Origin: Agriterribacter sp039811345
GTDB taxonomy: Bacteria > Bacteroidota > Bacteroidia > Chitinophagales > Chitinophagaceae
Assembly: GCA_039811345.1 (NCBI GenBank)
Contig: JBDHYJ010000012.1
Location: 1 to 64,000 of the forward strand
DNA: 64,000 nt
Direction of reading: 5' to 3'
In this document: positions 8,971 to 17,629 of the stretch, piece after piece
Position numbering within the stretch: position 1 is the first letter of the stretch
Layout of the letters: the number at the start of each line of letters is the position of its first letter
Program-made: the position numbers and the translations under genes
Notes under the pieces: generated by a model
The model's input: the letters and a program-made list of their open reading frames with translations, nothing else
What the model was told of the DNA's origin: nothing
Databases searched by the model: none

Positions 8971-9633
8971 ATGAAAAGAATGACATTGTCGTTGCTGGCA
9001 CTTGCAATTAGTTTTGGTATTGTGCAGGCACAGGTAAAAACAACTGCTACTCCCAAGGAAAAGGGGAAGCAGTTTCAGAGGCATCATGACAAGCCTGGTA
9101 TCAGACATCGTGGTGAGACGATGTATTATAAAAAGCTAAATCTCTCCGACAATCAGCAACAAAAGGTGAAAAGTATTAATGAAGATTTTCGAAGTAAAAT
9201 ATCTGATCTGCACAAACAGGAAGCCACCATCACGGCAAAGGAGTACAGGGAACAAATGAAAGCGTTAAATAAAGAACGGCATGAAAAGCTGCAAGCCTTA
9301 CTGACTCCGGATCAGCAAAAACAACTTGCAACTATGAAAGCGGGTACTAAAAAAAGATTTGAAGCAAGATCAGAGCACCGAATGGAGAACATGAAAAAGA
9401 ATCTGCAGTTGACAGATGATCAGTCAGCCAAAATGCATGCACTCAGAACCGAAACAAAATCAAAAATCAAAAGTATACGCGAAGATCAGTCTTTAACAGA
9501 CGAGCAGAAGAAAGCACAGGTAATGGCTGTTTTAAAAAAGCAACACGAAGAAATGAACAGCCTGCTAACACCTGATCAGATTAAGAAGATGAAAATGTTA
9601 AGGCCAAAACACATTCAGAAAGGAGTCCGATAA
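8971..9633 (+). CDS. Exported Spy/CpxP-like LTxxQ-repeat protein
   Basis: A 220-residue secreted protein with signal peptide residues 1-20 (cleavage near VQA/Q). It is almost entirely charged helix. The LTxxQ-type motif that marks Spy/CpxP envelope chaperones recurs: LNLSDNQQQK (56-65), LLTPDQQKQL (110-119), LQLTDDQSAK (145-154), SLTDEQKK (174-181) and LLTPDQIKKM (198-207). Spy proteins bind unfolded periplasmic proteins, and CpxP also senses metal or misfolding stress. Here no two-component system is adjacent, so the stress role is inference. A histidine-rich segment (HHD, then IRHRGE, residues 38-49) could bind metal. It is monocistronic with a strong terminator. Confidence 0.8.
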   Translation: MKRMTLSLLALAISFGIVQAQVKTTATPKEKGKQFQRHHDKPGIRHRGETMYYKKLNLSDNQQQKVKSINEDFRSKISDLHKQEATITAKEYREQMKALNKERHEKLQALLTPDQQKQLATMKAGTKKRFEARSEHRMENMKKNLQLTDDQSAKMHALRTETKSKIKSIREDQSLTDEQKKAQVMAVLKKQHEEMNSLLTPDQIKKMKMLRPKHIQKGVR

Positions 9634-9656
9634 AGTTGGGACGGAGGATTAAGGTT

Positions 9657-9682
9657 GCCGGCGCAAATGCGCCGGCTTTTTT
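9657..9682 (+). terminator. Intrinsic terminator of the Spy-like gene
   Basis: A perfect 8-base-pair stem (GCCGGCGC and GCGCCGGC) with loop AAAT, followed by six T. It lies just before the end of the convergent transporter gene. The opposite strand has no T run after the stem, so it serves the plus strand. Confidence 0.93.
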
Positions 9683-9687
9683 AATTA

Positions 9688-11349
9688 TTATACAGACCCT
9701 GTCTTTTCTTTCACTACAGCATCTAAAGATTTTAACCTCATAAAAATTAATAAACCACCCAGTATAGCAGCTACAGCTATTATTCCAAAAAACAATTTCT
9801 TGTCGGGAAAACTATCCCAAAAACTGGCCATTACACCGGCTACTTTACCTCCAAGAGATGTTGATAAAAACCATCCACCCATCATCAATGCTGTTAAACG
9901 AGATGGCGCAAGCTTGGATACAAGGGATAGTCCGATTGGACTGAGGCAAATTTCACTGACAGTAAAAACACCATAAGTGGCTACCAGCCATGCTGGAGAA
10001 GTTTTATGTGTATAGATGCTTGGAACCGACATTATGGCTAAAACCATAATTAATGCACTTAGTCCGGAAATGATCAGCGCATAACCAAATTTTGCAGAAG
10101 TAGAGGGTTCTTTTTGTCGTTTACGCAGAAATGAAAAAAATGCCACCAGCAAAGGAGTAAGTACAACAATAAAAAAGGGATTGATTGATTGAAATAATTC
10201 AGCATTCATCAGGTTGAGGTTCTGTTGTGGTCCGGGCCATTGGTCTTTAGGTAAATTATCAAAATATGGATCAGGACCCTGTATCATCTCCGGATTGCCG
10301 GATTTGTCGGTAACTGTGCGCATATATTCATCCAGCTTAAAAGTTTCTCTCGGCGAAGTATTCACTTTTTGCAGCATATCCAGTTTGCCTGCAAAATTTT
10401 CAACAGCCGGAGATACCTGCCTGTCGGTATAGTTCTGCGCCCAAATAGTAAGCCCGGTGGAATTTTGATTATAAATGGTCCAGAAAATGATGGATACAGC
10501 AAATATGAACAATAATGAACCAATACTTTTCTTATCCTCTTTATTACCTGTACGCCAAAGATTCACATAAAAATAAATTACCGGTAAACAAGCGAAAATG
10601 AAGGCGTCATTGGAGTCTGAACCAAAATAATTTCCGGGTAAAACCCACCCTATAACCGCAAAAATGATCATGGGGAGAAATACAGACAGGAAAATTTTTG
10701 AAATTGGCATATCACCGGCATGCATTGGTTTTTTTACATCGGCATGTCTTATATGTTTTAATCCGAATGACAGCCAGATTAATCCTATGATCAGCCCTAT
10801 ACCTGCCGCTGCAAATGCATAACCCCAGCCATAGTTATTGCGTAGATATGCAGCAACAAAATTGCAAACAAGTGCCCCGATATTGATGCCCATATAAAAA
10901 ATATTATAGGCCGAATCCTTTAATGGTTTTAGTTCTTCTTTGTTATAGATATTACCAAGTAAAGTGCTGATATTGGGTTTAAAAAAACCATTACCAATTA
11001 TTACCAATGTAAGAGAAATATACATTGCCATATTACCGGGGAGTGACAAACCCAGGTAGCCTGCAGCCATTAGACTTCCGCCAATAAAAATAGATTTTAT
11101 ATATCCCAGGTATCTGTCGGCGATCAGCCCTCCGATAAAAGGAGTGAGATATACTAATGCAATGAATGATCCTACTACATCAGCTCCAATTTTATTACTG
11201 TACCCTTTACCACCTGTTTGGTTATCTGTTAAATATAAAAGCAATATTCCCACCATCAGGTAATATCCAAAACGTTCCCACATTTCTGTAAAAAAAAGTA
11301 CTGCTAATCCCCTGGGGTGACGCACTTTGGCTGATGATTTTTGATCCAT
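9688..11349 (-). CDS. POT-family proton-coupled peptide transporter
   Basis: A 553-residue inner-membrane symporter of the POT/PTR2 (DtpT-like) family that takes up di- and tripeptides with protons. The N-terminal signature E-M-W-E-R-F-G-Y-Y (about 18-26) matches the proton-coupling ExxERFxYY motif. GxFFKPNISTLLGNIY (about 121-136) is the second PTR2 signature. There are about a dozen hydrophobic helices, with a large hydrophilic loop near residues 305-375 between helices. That loop is usual for Bacteroidota members. It is a single gene, convergent with the Spy-like gene and divergent from purD. Transport of peptides is well supported by family; exact specificity is not. Confidence 0.93.
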   Translation of the reverse strand: MDQKSSAKVRHPRGLAVLFFTEMWERFGYYLMVGILLLYLTDNQTGGKGYSNKIGADVVGSFIALVYLTPFIGGLIADRYLGYIKSIFIGGSLMAAGYLGLSLPGNMAMYISLTLVIIGNGFFKPNISTLLGNIYNKEELKPLKDSAYNIFYMGINIGALVCNFVAAYLRNNYGWGYAFAAAGIGLIIGLIWLSFGLKHIRHADVKKPMHAGDMPISKIFLSVFLPMIIFAVIGWVLPGNYFGSDSNDAFIFACLPVIYFYVNLWRTGNKEDKKSIGSLLFIFAVSIIFWTIYNQNSTGLTIWAQNYTDRQVSPAVENFAGKLDMLQKVNTSPRETFKLDEYMRTVTDKSGNPEMIQGPDPYFDNLPKDQWPGPQQNLNLMNAELFQSINPFFIVVLTPLLVAFFSFLRKRQKEPSTSAKFGYALIISGLSALIMVLAIMSVPSIYTHKTSPAWLVATYGVFTVSEICLSPIGLSLVSKLAPSRLTALMMGGWFLSTSLGGKVAGVMASFWDSFPDKKLFFGIIAVAAILGGLLIFMRLKSLDAVVKEKTGSV

Positions 11350-11375
11350 ATTTTTAAATTGAAAAGATGATGTAC

Positions 11376-11415
11376 TAATCCTGAAATTAAAGATTATTTA
11401 ATAATCACAGGATTA
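11376..11415. promoter_or_regulatory. Nested inverted repeats between the peptide transporter and purD
   Basis: An outer pair TAATCCTG (11376-11383) and CAGGATTA (11408-11415) encloses an inner palindrome with arms GATTATT (11392-11398) and AATAATC (11400-11406). It starts 27 bases upstream of the transporter start and 129 bases or more upstream of purD. It looks like an operator or promoter-region hairpin; no binding protein can be named. Confidence 0.4.
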
Positions 11416-11543
11416 AAAAGTATAGCTCATTGCAATTGTTCTGAAGTTTAAATTCATACAGTTTTATTACCATATATATAAAGAACAGGCTGTAACAGTG
11501 TTTCTTCCTTATTTTCGCAGCGCAATATTATAAGGTTTTTTTT

Positions 11544-12824
11544 ATGAATATACTTTTATTAGGAGGTGGTGGCCGGGAACACGCACTTGCCTGGAAAATT
11601 AGTCAGAGTAAGCTTTGCAGCCAGTTATATATAGCTCCCGGTAACCCGGGTACTTCCCAATGTGGTATAAATATTGATATATCAGCCACCGATTTTGAGG
11701 CAATTAAGAAGTGTTGTATAGATAATGCAATTGATATGCTGCTGGTGGGTCCTGAAGAACCGCTTGTAAAAGGTGTTCAGGATTTTTTTAAGTCGGATAA
11801 ATCTTTACAGCATATTGCTGTGATAGGCCCGTCACAGCAGGCGGCACAGCTTGAGGGAAGTAAGGCCTTTGCAAAATCCTTTATGGATCGTAACAAAATC
11901 CCTACAGCGTCCTATCGCGAGTTTAATGTTGAAAACTATGAAGACGGTGTTGCTTATCTTCAGTCTCATGCCCTGCCAATAGTATTAAAAGCTGACGGAC
12001 TTGCTGCAGGGAAGGGGGTAATCATTTGCCAGAATCATGTGGAGGCAATAGCGGAGTTTGAACTGATGATTCAGCAGGCAAAATTTGGCGAAGCGGGGAA
12101 AAAAGTGGTTGTGGAGGAATTTTTATCTGGTATAGAGATGAGTCTTTTTGTACTGACAGATGGCGAGCACTGGGTATTACTCCCCGAAGCGAAGGATTAT
12201 AAACGTGTAGGTGAGGGGGATAAAGGATTGAATACAGGGGGCATGGGTGCAATTAGCCCGGTACCCTTTGCAAACGAAACCTTTATGCAAAAAGCAATTG
12301 AGCGGATAGTAATACCTACCATTGAAGGAATTAAAAGGGAGAGACTTGATTATTGTGGATTTATATTTATTGGTCTGATAAATGTGAATAATGAACCTTA
12401 TGTGATAGAATATAATTGCCGGATGGGCGACCCCGAGACAGAAGTGGTGATGCCAAGACTGAAAAATGATATAGTAGAGCTAATGCTTGCTGCATCACAA
12501 AAAAAGCTTAACGAAGTGAAAATTGAAACAGAAGAAAGAACAGCGGTAACAGTAATGGCAGTGAGTGGCGGATATCCCGGTGATTATCAAAAAGGGCTAC
12601 CTATAGACGGACTTGACCTTTTGCAGGAGGAAGATGCTATTGTTTTTCATTCCGGCACAAAGCAGGAGAATGACACTATAGTTACCAGCGGAGGAAGGGT
12701 TTTAACGGTGACCTCTTTTGGCCAAAGTATCAAAGATGCTGCTGAAAAGTCAAAATCAATTCTGGAAGTTATAAACTTTGACGGGATGTATTTCCGCAAA
12801 GATATAGGCTACGAATTCTACTGA
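11544..12824 (+). CDS. purD: Phosphoribosylamine-glycine ligase
   Basis: Second step of purine synthesis: joins glycine to 5-phosphoribosylamine with ATP to give GAR. At 426 residues it has family length. The N-terminal nucleotide-binding motif GGGGREHALAW (7-17) and LLVGPEEPL open the protein. The ATP-grasp core follows (VLKADGLAAGKGV, VEEFLSG, LPEAKDYKR, NTGGMGAISP) and ends with the metal-binding EYNCRMGDPETEV. The C-terminal domain carries AVTVMAVSGGYPG. It stands alone here, not in a pur operon. Confidence 0.97.
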   Translation: MNILLLGGGGREHALAWKISQSKLCSQLYIAPGNPGTSQCGINIDISATDFEAIKKCCIDNAIDMLLVGPEEPLVKGVQDFFKSDKSLQHIAVIGPSQQAAQLEGSKAFAKSFMDRNKIPTASYREFNVENYEDGVAYLQSHALPIVLKADGLAAGKGVIICQNHVEAIAEFELMIQQAKFGEAGKKVVVEEFLSGIEMSLFVLTDGEHWVLLPEAKDYKRVGEGDKGLNTGGMGAISPVPFANETFMQKAIERIVIPTIEGIKRERLDYCGFIFIGLINVNNEPYVIEYNCRMGDPETEVVMPRLKNDIVELMLAASQKKLNEVKIETEERTAVTVMAVSGGYPGDYQKGLPIDGLDLLQEEDAIVFHSGTKQENDTIVTSGGRVLTVTSFGQSIKDAAEKSKSILEVINFDGMYFRKDIGYEFY

Positions 12825-12925
12825 GAGGTTTAAACAAAATATATCGGGTTGACATAAAACAGGATATGTTATAATATTCAAAAAATTTATTTTTCTCAAA
12901 GTCAATAAAAATCAAGGTTTTGCCG

Positions 12926-12955
12926 TTGTATTTCAAATTATTTACAACAACTTTG
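12926..12955 (+). promoter_or_regulatory. Candidate promoter of the mre operon
   Basis: TTG at 12926-12928 is followed 19 bases later by CAACTTTG (12948-12955), one base away from the TAnnTTTG -7 consensus. The ATG of mreB lies 38 bases further on. Spacing fits the Bacteroidota sigma factor; the -7 mismatch lowers confidence. Confidence 0.4.
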
Positions 12956-12993
12956 CAAACATTATTTAAGAAAAATACTCTCCAATATCAATT

Positions 12994-14019
12994 ATGGGTC
13001 TTTTCAACTGGTTTACGCAGGAAATAGCTATTGATCTGGGAACGGCTAACACACTTATTATTCACAATGATGAGATTGTGGTTAACGAACCTTCTATCAT
13101 AGCATTGGACAGAAACAATCCGAAGAATGTACTCGCTGTGGGTAAGAAGGCATTGATGATGCACGAAAAAACCCATGAAAGTATCCGCACCATTCGTCCG
13201 CTGAAAGATGGTGTGATCGCCGATTTCAATGCGGCAGAATTGATGATAAGGGAGCTGATCAAAATGATCTATCCCAAAAAACCGATGTTCCCCCCAAGCT
13301 GGAGAATGATGATTTGCATCCCCTCGAGCATAACCGAAGTAGAAAAAAGAGCGGTACGTGACAGCTCAGAACAGGCTGGTGCCAAAGAAGTGTACCTGCT
13401 GCATGAACCAATGGCTGCAGCTCTGGGTATTGGAATAGATGTGGAAGAACCTGTGGGAAATATGATTGTGGATATAGGTGGTGGCACAACCGGTATTACG
13501 GTTATTGCACTTGCCGGTATTGTATGCGATCAGTCTATTCGTATAGCCGGTGATGAATTTACTGCAGACATTATGGAGGCGCTACGTCGTTATCATTCGC
13601 TGTTGATTGGTGAGAGAACAGCCGAGCAGATCAAAATACAAATAGGTGCAGCAATGAAAGACCTTGAAGTACCCCCGGATGACCTGCCGGTGAATGGACG
13701 CGATCTTGTTACAGGTATTCCTAAACAGATAATGGTAAGCTACCAGGAAGTAGCAGAAGCATTAGATAAAAGTATTTTTAAAATAGAGGAAGCTATACTT
13801 AAAGCATTGGAGACAACTCCTCCTGAACTGGCTTCTGATATTTACCGTCGCGGTATTTATATTACTGGTGGCGGAGCATTACTTCGGGGTTTGGATAAAA
13901 GACTTAGCCAAAAAATAAAATTGCCGGTACATGTAGCAGACGATCCGTTGAAAAGCGTGGTGAGAGGTACAGGAATTGCATTGAAGAATTATCAACGATA
14001 TCCGTTTATAATGAGGTAG
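12994..14019 (+). CDS. mreB: Rod shape-determining actin homologue MreB
   Basis: A 341-residue bacterial actin that polymerises under the inner membrane and guides lateral wall synthesis. Actin-fold ATPase motifs are visible: phosphate 1 AIDLGTANTLI (about 12-22), the connecting segment HEPMAAALGIGIDV, phosphate 2 MIVDIGGGTTGITV, and the adenosine motif YITGGGALLRGLD. The N-terminal MGLFNWFTQEI can act as an amphipathic membrane helix. It is the first gene of mreB-mreC-mreD-mrdA-rodA; the 71-base gap to mreC holds a hairpin. The cell is therefore probably rod-shaped or elongating. Confidence 0.97.
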   Translation: MGLFNWFTQEIAIDLGTANTLIIHNDEIVVNEPSIIALDRNNPKNVLAVGKKALMMHEKTHESIRTIRPLKDGVIADFNAAELMIRELIKMIYPKKPMFPPSWRMMICIPSSITEVEKRAVRDSSEQAGAKEVYLLHEPMAAALGIGIDVEEPVGNMIVDIGGGTTGITVIALAGIVCDQSIRIAGDEFTADIMEALRRYHSLLIGERTAEQIKIQIGAAMKDLEVPPDDLPVNGRDLVTGIPKQIMVSYQEVAEALDKSIFKIEEAILKALETTPPELASDIYRRGIYITGGGALLRGLDKRLSQKIKLPVHVADDPLKSVVRGTGIALKNYQRYPFIMR

Positions 14020-14036
14020 TGAGTAACACCAGTAAC

Positions 14037-14072
14037 ATTCTACTTTCTGCAAGGCCTATTTCAGTGTAGAAT
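14037..14072 (+). other. Hairpin between mreB and mreC
   Basis: ATTCTAC (14037-14043) pairs with GTAGAAT (14066-14072), and an inner CTG/CAG pair extends the stem. TGTAAAAAAAC follows. It is not a T-run terminator; it may set the relative amounts of MreB and the downstream proteins or only stabilise an mRNA end. Confidence 0.4.
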
Positions 14073-14090
14073 TGTAAAAAAACACATCCA

Positions 14091-14945
14091 GTGCGCAATG
14101 TTTTTCTTTTTATCAGGCGAAATTTAAATTTCCTGTTCTTTTTGATCCTGCAGGGCTTTGCGTTGTATATGCTGTTTCACTATAATCGCTTTCATGAAGC
14201 GGTTTTTCTTGATGCGGCCAGTGAGGTAACCGGTAGAATAAACCGTCAGTATAATAATGTTGAATATTATTTTCGGCTCAAAAAGACTAATGAAATACTC
14301 GTTGAAGAAAACCAGCGTCTCAGGAATTTATTAAAGGAAGATTTTCTGATTCCTGATACTTCCAGCCAATTAGCATTCGACACCATAAGGGTAGATTCGA
14401 TAGAACAATACCGCAGGTACCAATATTATCCTGCCAAAGTAATCAACAATTCAGTAACCGGGCAGAATAATTATCTCACCATTGCCAGGGGTTATGCTCA
14501 GGGAGTACGCAAAGACATGGCAGTTGTAAGCCCTTCAGGTATAGTAGGAACTGTGGTGAATGTAAGTAAAAATATGGCCACTGTTATGAGCTTGCTTCAC
14601 CGGCAAAGCCGTGTGAGCGTGAGCCTGAAAAAAACTGGTGAAACAGGCAGCATTGAATGGGATGGGAAAGATCCACTGGTAATAACTTTTAAAAACATAC
14701 CTAAAAGTGTACCGGTAAAAATAGGAGATACTGTTGTAACCAGCCGTTATTCTACATTTCCGGCAGGACAATTGGTAGGTACTATCTCCTCAGTTGAAAG
14801 TGAGACCGGAAGTAATTTTTACACTCTTAAATTAAGACCACTTACAAATTTTTTCAACATACAGTTTGTTTATGTAGTGAGAAACCTTCAAAGAGAAGAG
14901 CAGGATGAGATTGAAAAAGCAACCATGAAACAGGAGAGAGAATGA
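14091..14945 (+). CDS. mreC: Cell shape protein MreC
   Basis: A 284-residue bitopic inner-membrane protein that organises the elongasome in the periplasm. A transmembrane helix lies at about 10-30 (FLFFLILQGFALYMLF), a coiled coil at about 55-85, then the beta-barrel MreC domain (PAKVINNSVTGQNNYLTIARG, GIVGTVVNVSKNMATVMSLL, DTVVTSRYSTFPAGQLVGTI). Translation starts at a GTG; no ATG lies in frame nearby that keeps the membrane helix. Its stop overlaps the ATG of mreD by four bases, indicating coupled translation. Confidence 0.95.
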   Translation: MRNVFLFIRRNLNFLFFLILQGFALYMLFHYNRFHEAVFLDAASEVTGRINRQYNNVEYYFRLKKTNEILVEENQRLRNLLKEDFLIPDTSSQLAFDTIRVDSIEQYRRYQYYPAKVINNSVTGQNNYLTIARGYAQGVRKDMAVVSPSGIVGTVVNVSKNMATVMSLLHRQSRVSVSLKKTGETGSIEWDGKDPLVITFKNIPKSVPVKIGDTVVTSRYSTFPAGQLVGTISSVESETGSNFYTLKLRPLTNFFNIQFVYVVRNLQREEQDEIEKATMKQERE

Positions 14946-15472
14946 GCGAAATGTTAAAAAATATTATCCGGTTTTTTATTCTGATTTTTGTTCAGGTATT
15001 TATTCTTAACAAGATACCTCCACTGCATCAGTTTATTGTACCATACCTCTATTTCATTTATATATTTTGGTTGCCTTATAAAATACCAAGGTTGTCACTT
15101 ACATTATTGGGCTTTGTATACGGGCTGTGTTACGATTTTTTTACAAAAACACCAGGCTTACATGCTGCTGCCTGCACTTTGATAGCCTATCTCAGACCCT
15201 TTTTGATTAACATTTTTATGTCAAAGGAAGACCCCGGGTTTAACTATATTGCTCCAGCGCCTTCCAGTATGGGCTGGACGCCTTATATAGTATTTGTATT
15301 AGTATTATCTTTTTTACATAACTTTTGGATTGTACTTCTGGAAACACTGAGTTTTGGAAATTTTTGGTATTTTATGGGCAAGGTTGTTGCCACTACCGGC
15401 GTTAGCTTCCTGCTGATCATGATTACGGAGATACTTTTTTACAGGAAACAGAAGTTCAGGACAAATAATTAA
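14942..15472 (+). CDS. mreD: Rod shape-determining protein MreD
   Basis: A 176-residue hydrophobic protein with about five membrane helices, in the MreD position between MreC and PBP2. MreD is poorly conserved, so the call rests on topology, length and neighbours. Weak sequence signs are FVYGLCYDFFTKTPGLHAAACTLIAYLRP, which matches the typical conserved central segment of Bacteroidota MreD in style. It works with MreC in activating the RodA-PBP2 synthase. The ATGA overlap with mreC and a three-base gap to mrdA show one transcript. Confidence 0.88.
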   Translation: MSEMLKNIIRFFILIFVQVFILNKIPPLHQFIVPYLYFIYIFWLPYKIPRLSLTLLGFVYGLCYDFFTKTPGLHAAACTLIAYLRPFLINIFMSKEDPGFNYIAPAPSSMGWTPYIVFVLVLSFLHNFWIVLLETLSFGNFWYFMGKVVATTGVSFLLIMITEILFYRKQKFRTNN

Positions 15473-15475
15473 GGA

Positions 15476-17629
15476 ATGTCTGTATTTAACCAGTCGAGAC
15501 AAAACGTTATACGGTTTATTTTTGCTGCTACCTTTTTAATTATAGTGGTAAGGCTCTTTATATTGCAAGTTGCTTCCGACAAGTATAAAGCACAGGCACT
15601 TGACAATGCGGTTTACAGGAAGGTGATTTACCCAGACAGGGGAATTATTTTTGACCGGAATAAAAGACCTATTCTTAATAACACAATCATCTATGATCTT
15701 ACTGTTACTCCGTACGAAGTAAAAGATATAGATACTACGCTACTGTGCACATTGCTCAATATTGATACTACCGAGCTAAAAGACAGAATTATCAGCGCGA
15801 TAATAAAAAATGGGAGATACCGTCCTTCTGTATTTGAGGGTTTGTTGCCAATAGATATTCAGGCAAAACTTGAGGAAAACATCTGGCGGTTTCCAGGATT
15901 TACGCTTGTTGAGCGCCCTATCCGTACATATCCTTACCATGCCGGGGCTCATATATTGGGAGATATTGGTGAAGTAGACACTGCCATCATACGGCGCAGC
16001 AATAATTTTTACCAGATGGGCGACTATGTGGGCAGATCAGGTATGGAGCAATATTATGAAAGTGTGCTGATGGGCAAACGTGGTATTCAAAACCTGATTA
16101 AAGATAATCGAAACCGTATACAGGGATCATGGGAAAATGGCAAATATGACACTGCTGCTGAAGCGGGGAGAAATCTTTATACTTCTTTGGATATTGACCT
16201 GCAGCAACTGGCTGAAAAACTCATGACCAATAAGGTAGGAAGTGTTGTAGCTATTGATCCTAAAACCGGAGGCATTCTTGCTATGGTATCCGGACCTGTA
16301 ATTGATCCTAACGATCTTACCGGTACAGCAAGACAAAAAAATTATGCAAAGCTTGCCCTGGATGTTTCAGCACCTCTTATGAACCGGGCTACAAGGGGAT
16401 TATATGAACCCGGCTCAACCTTTAAACCACTTGGCGGATTAATAGCACTTGATGTTGGGGTTATTAATGCCGGTTTTGGAGTGGCTTGCAGCGGGGCTTA
16501 TTACGGATGTTCTAAAGTAATTAGATGTGAACACCATAATCCTGGTCATGCAGCTAATTTAAGACTTGCTCTTGCCAACTCCTGCAACTCTTACTTTTCA
16601 CAGATTTACAGAATGACTGTAGATAATGCTAAAGATCATAATACAAAAAAGGGTTATACACGCTGGGAGGACTATCTAAATGCATTTGGCTGGGGCGAAA
16701 AACTGGGTATTGACCTTCCAAACGAATTACCAGGAAATATTCCCGACACAACTTTATATAATAAAGTTTATCGTGGACAATGGAACTCCTGCACAAATGT
16801 TACTCTTGGAATAGGGCAGGATAAAATGCAGGTAACGCCGGTTCAGCTTGCTAATGCTATGTGCATTATTGCAAATAAAGGATATTTTTATACCCCTCAT
16901 TTTGTAGAAAGAATAGATAATGAAACTAAAAAAGATACTATTCTAAATAAGTTTCGCGTCAAACACTCTGCGCTCACTCATATTCCGGATGAAGCATACG
17001 AAGCCATTCATGCCGGTATGCAGGATGTTGTTGAATCAGGAACAGCAAGAATAGCCAAAATTCCGGGTATAAATATTTGTGCAAAAACAGGTACAGCAGA
17101 AAAATATACAGTGCTTGACGGGCATAGGATAAAGTTGCAGAATAACTCTATGTTTGTTTGTTTCGCTCCACGCGAAAATCCTAAAATTGCCATTGCAGTA
17201 GCGGTAGAGAATGCAGGTTTTGGTTCTACATGGGCTGCGCCAATTGCTTCTTTTCTTGTTGAAAAATATCTTACTGATTCTATCCGTTCTGAAAAAATGA
17301 AAGATGTGGAAAGAATCGCTAATACCAATCTCACACCCTCATATCTTAAACGGCGACAGTTCATAGCAGATTCTACACGTGCATATTATTATTTTAATCT
17401 TCGGAAGGATAGCAGCTATATAAAGAAATACTTGAAGGGCTATCGTCATCACGAGGAAAAACGTGCAGAAAAGAGCACAGTATTAAAACTAAAAAAGAAA
17501 AAAGATACCATAGCCGGAACAAAACCTGTAAAAGCAATAAAAGACAGTAGTGCCAGGCTTTTGTTTTATAGAAAAGAACAACAGTCTGAGATAGATCCAA
17601 AAATTTTAAAAGCGCAAATACCTGGATAA
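15476..17629 (+). CDS. mrdA: Penicillin-binding protein 2, elongation transpeptidase
   Basis: A 717-residue class B PBP that cross-links peptidoglycan along the side wall and partners RodA. There is one N-terminal membrane helix (about 10-27), then the dimerisation domain (RGIIFDRNKRPILNN; ERPIRTYPY). The transpeptidase domain contains the active serine S314 in STFK, S369-C-N371 as the SxN motif, and KTGT from K537. A basic, low-complexity C-terminal tail of about 110 residues follows the domain and looks disordered; it is common in this phylum. The gene overlaps rodA by a single base (TAATG). Target of mecillinam-type beta-lactams by family knowledge. Confidence 0.95.
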   Translation: MSVFNQSRQNVIRFIFAATFLIIVVRLFILQVASDKYKAQALDNAVYRKVIYPDRGIIFDRNKRPILNNTIIYDLTVTPYEVKDIDTTLLCTLLNIDTTELKDRIISAIIKNGRYRPSVFEGLLPIDIQAKLEENIWRFPGFTLVERPIRTYPYHAGAHILGDIGEVDTAIIRRSNNFYQMGDYVGRSGMEQYYESVLMGKRGIQNLIKDNRNRIQGSWENGKYDTAAEAGRNLYTSLDIDLQQLAEKLMTNKVGSVVAIDPKTGGILAMVSGPVIDPNDLTGTARQKNYAKLALDVSAPLMNRATRGLYEPGSTFKPLGGLIALDVGVINAGFGVACSGAYYGCSKVIRCEHHNPGHAANLRLALANSCNSYFSQIYRMTVDNAKDHNTKKGYTRWEDYLNAFGWGEKLGIDLPNELPGNIPDTTLYNKVYRGQWNSCTNVTLGIGQDKMQVTPVQLANAMCIIANKGYFYTPHFVERIDNETKKDTILNKFRVKHSALTHIPDEAYEAIHAGMQDVVESGTARIAKIPGINICAKTGTAEKYTVLDGHRIKLQNNSMFVCFAPRENPKIAIAVAVENAGFGSTWAAPIASFLVEKYLTDSIRSEKMKDVERIANTNLTPSYLKRRQFIADSTRAYYYFNLRKDSSYIKKYLKGYRHHEEKRAEKSTVLKLKKKKDTIAGTKPVKAIKDSSARLLFYRKEQQSEIDPKILKAQIPG

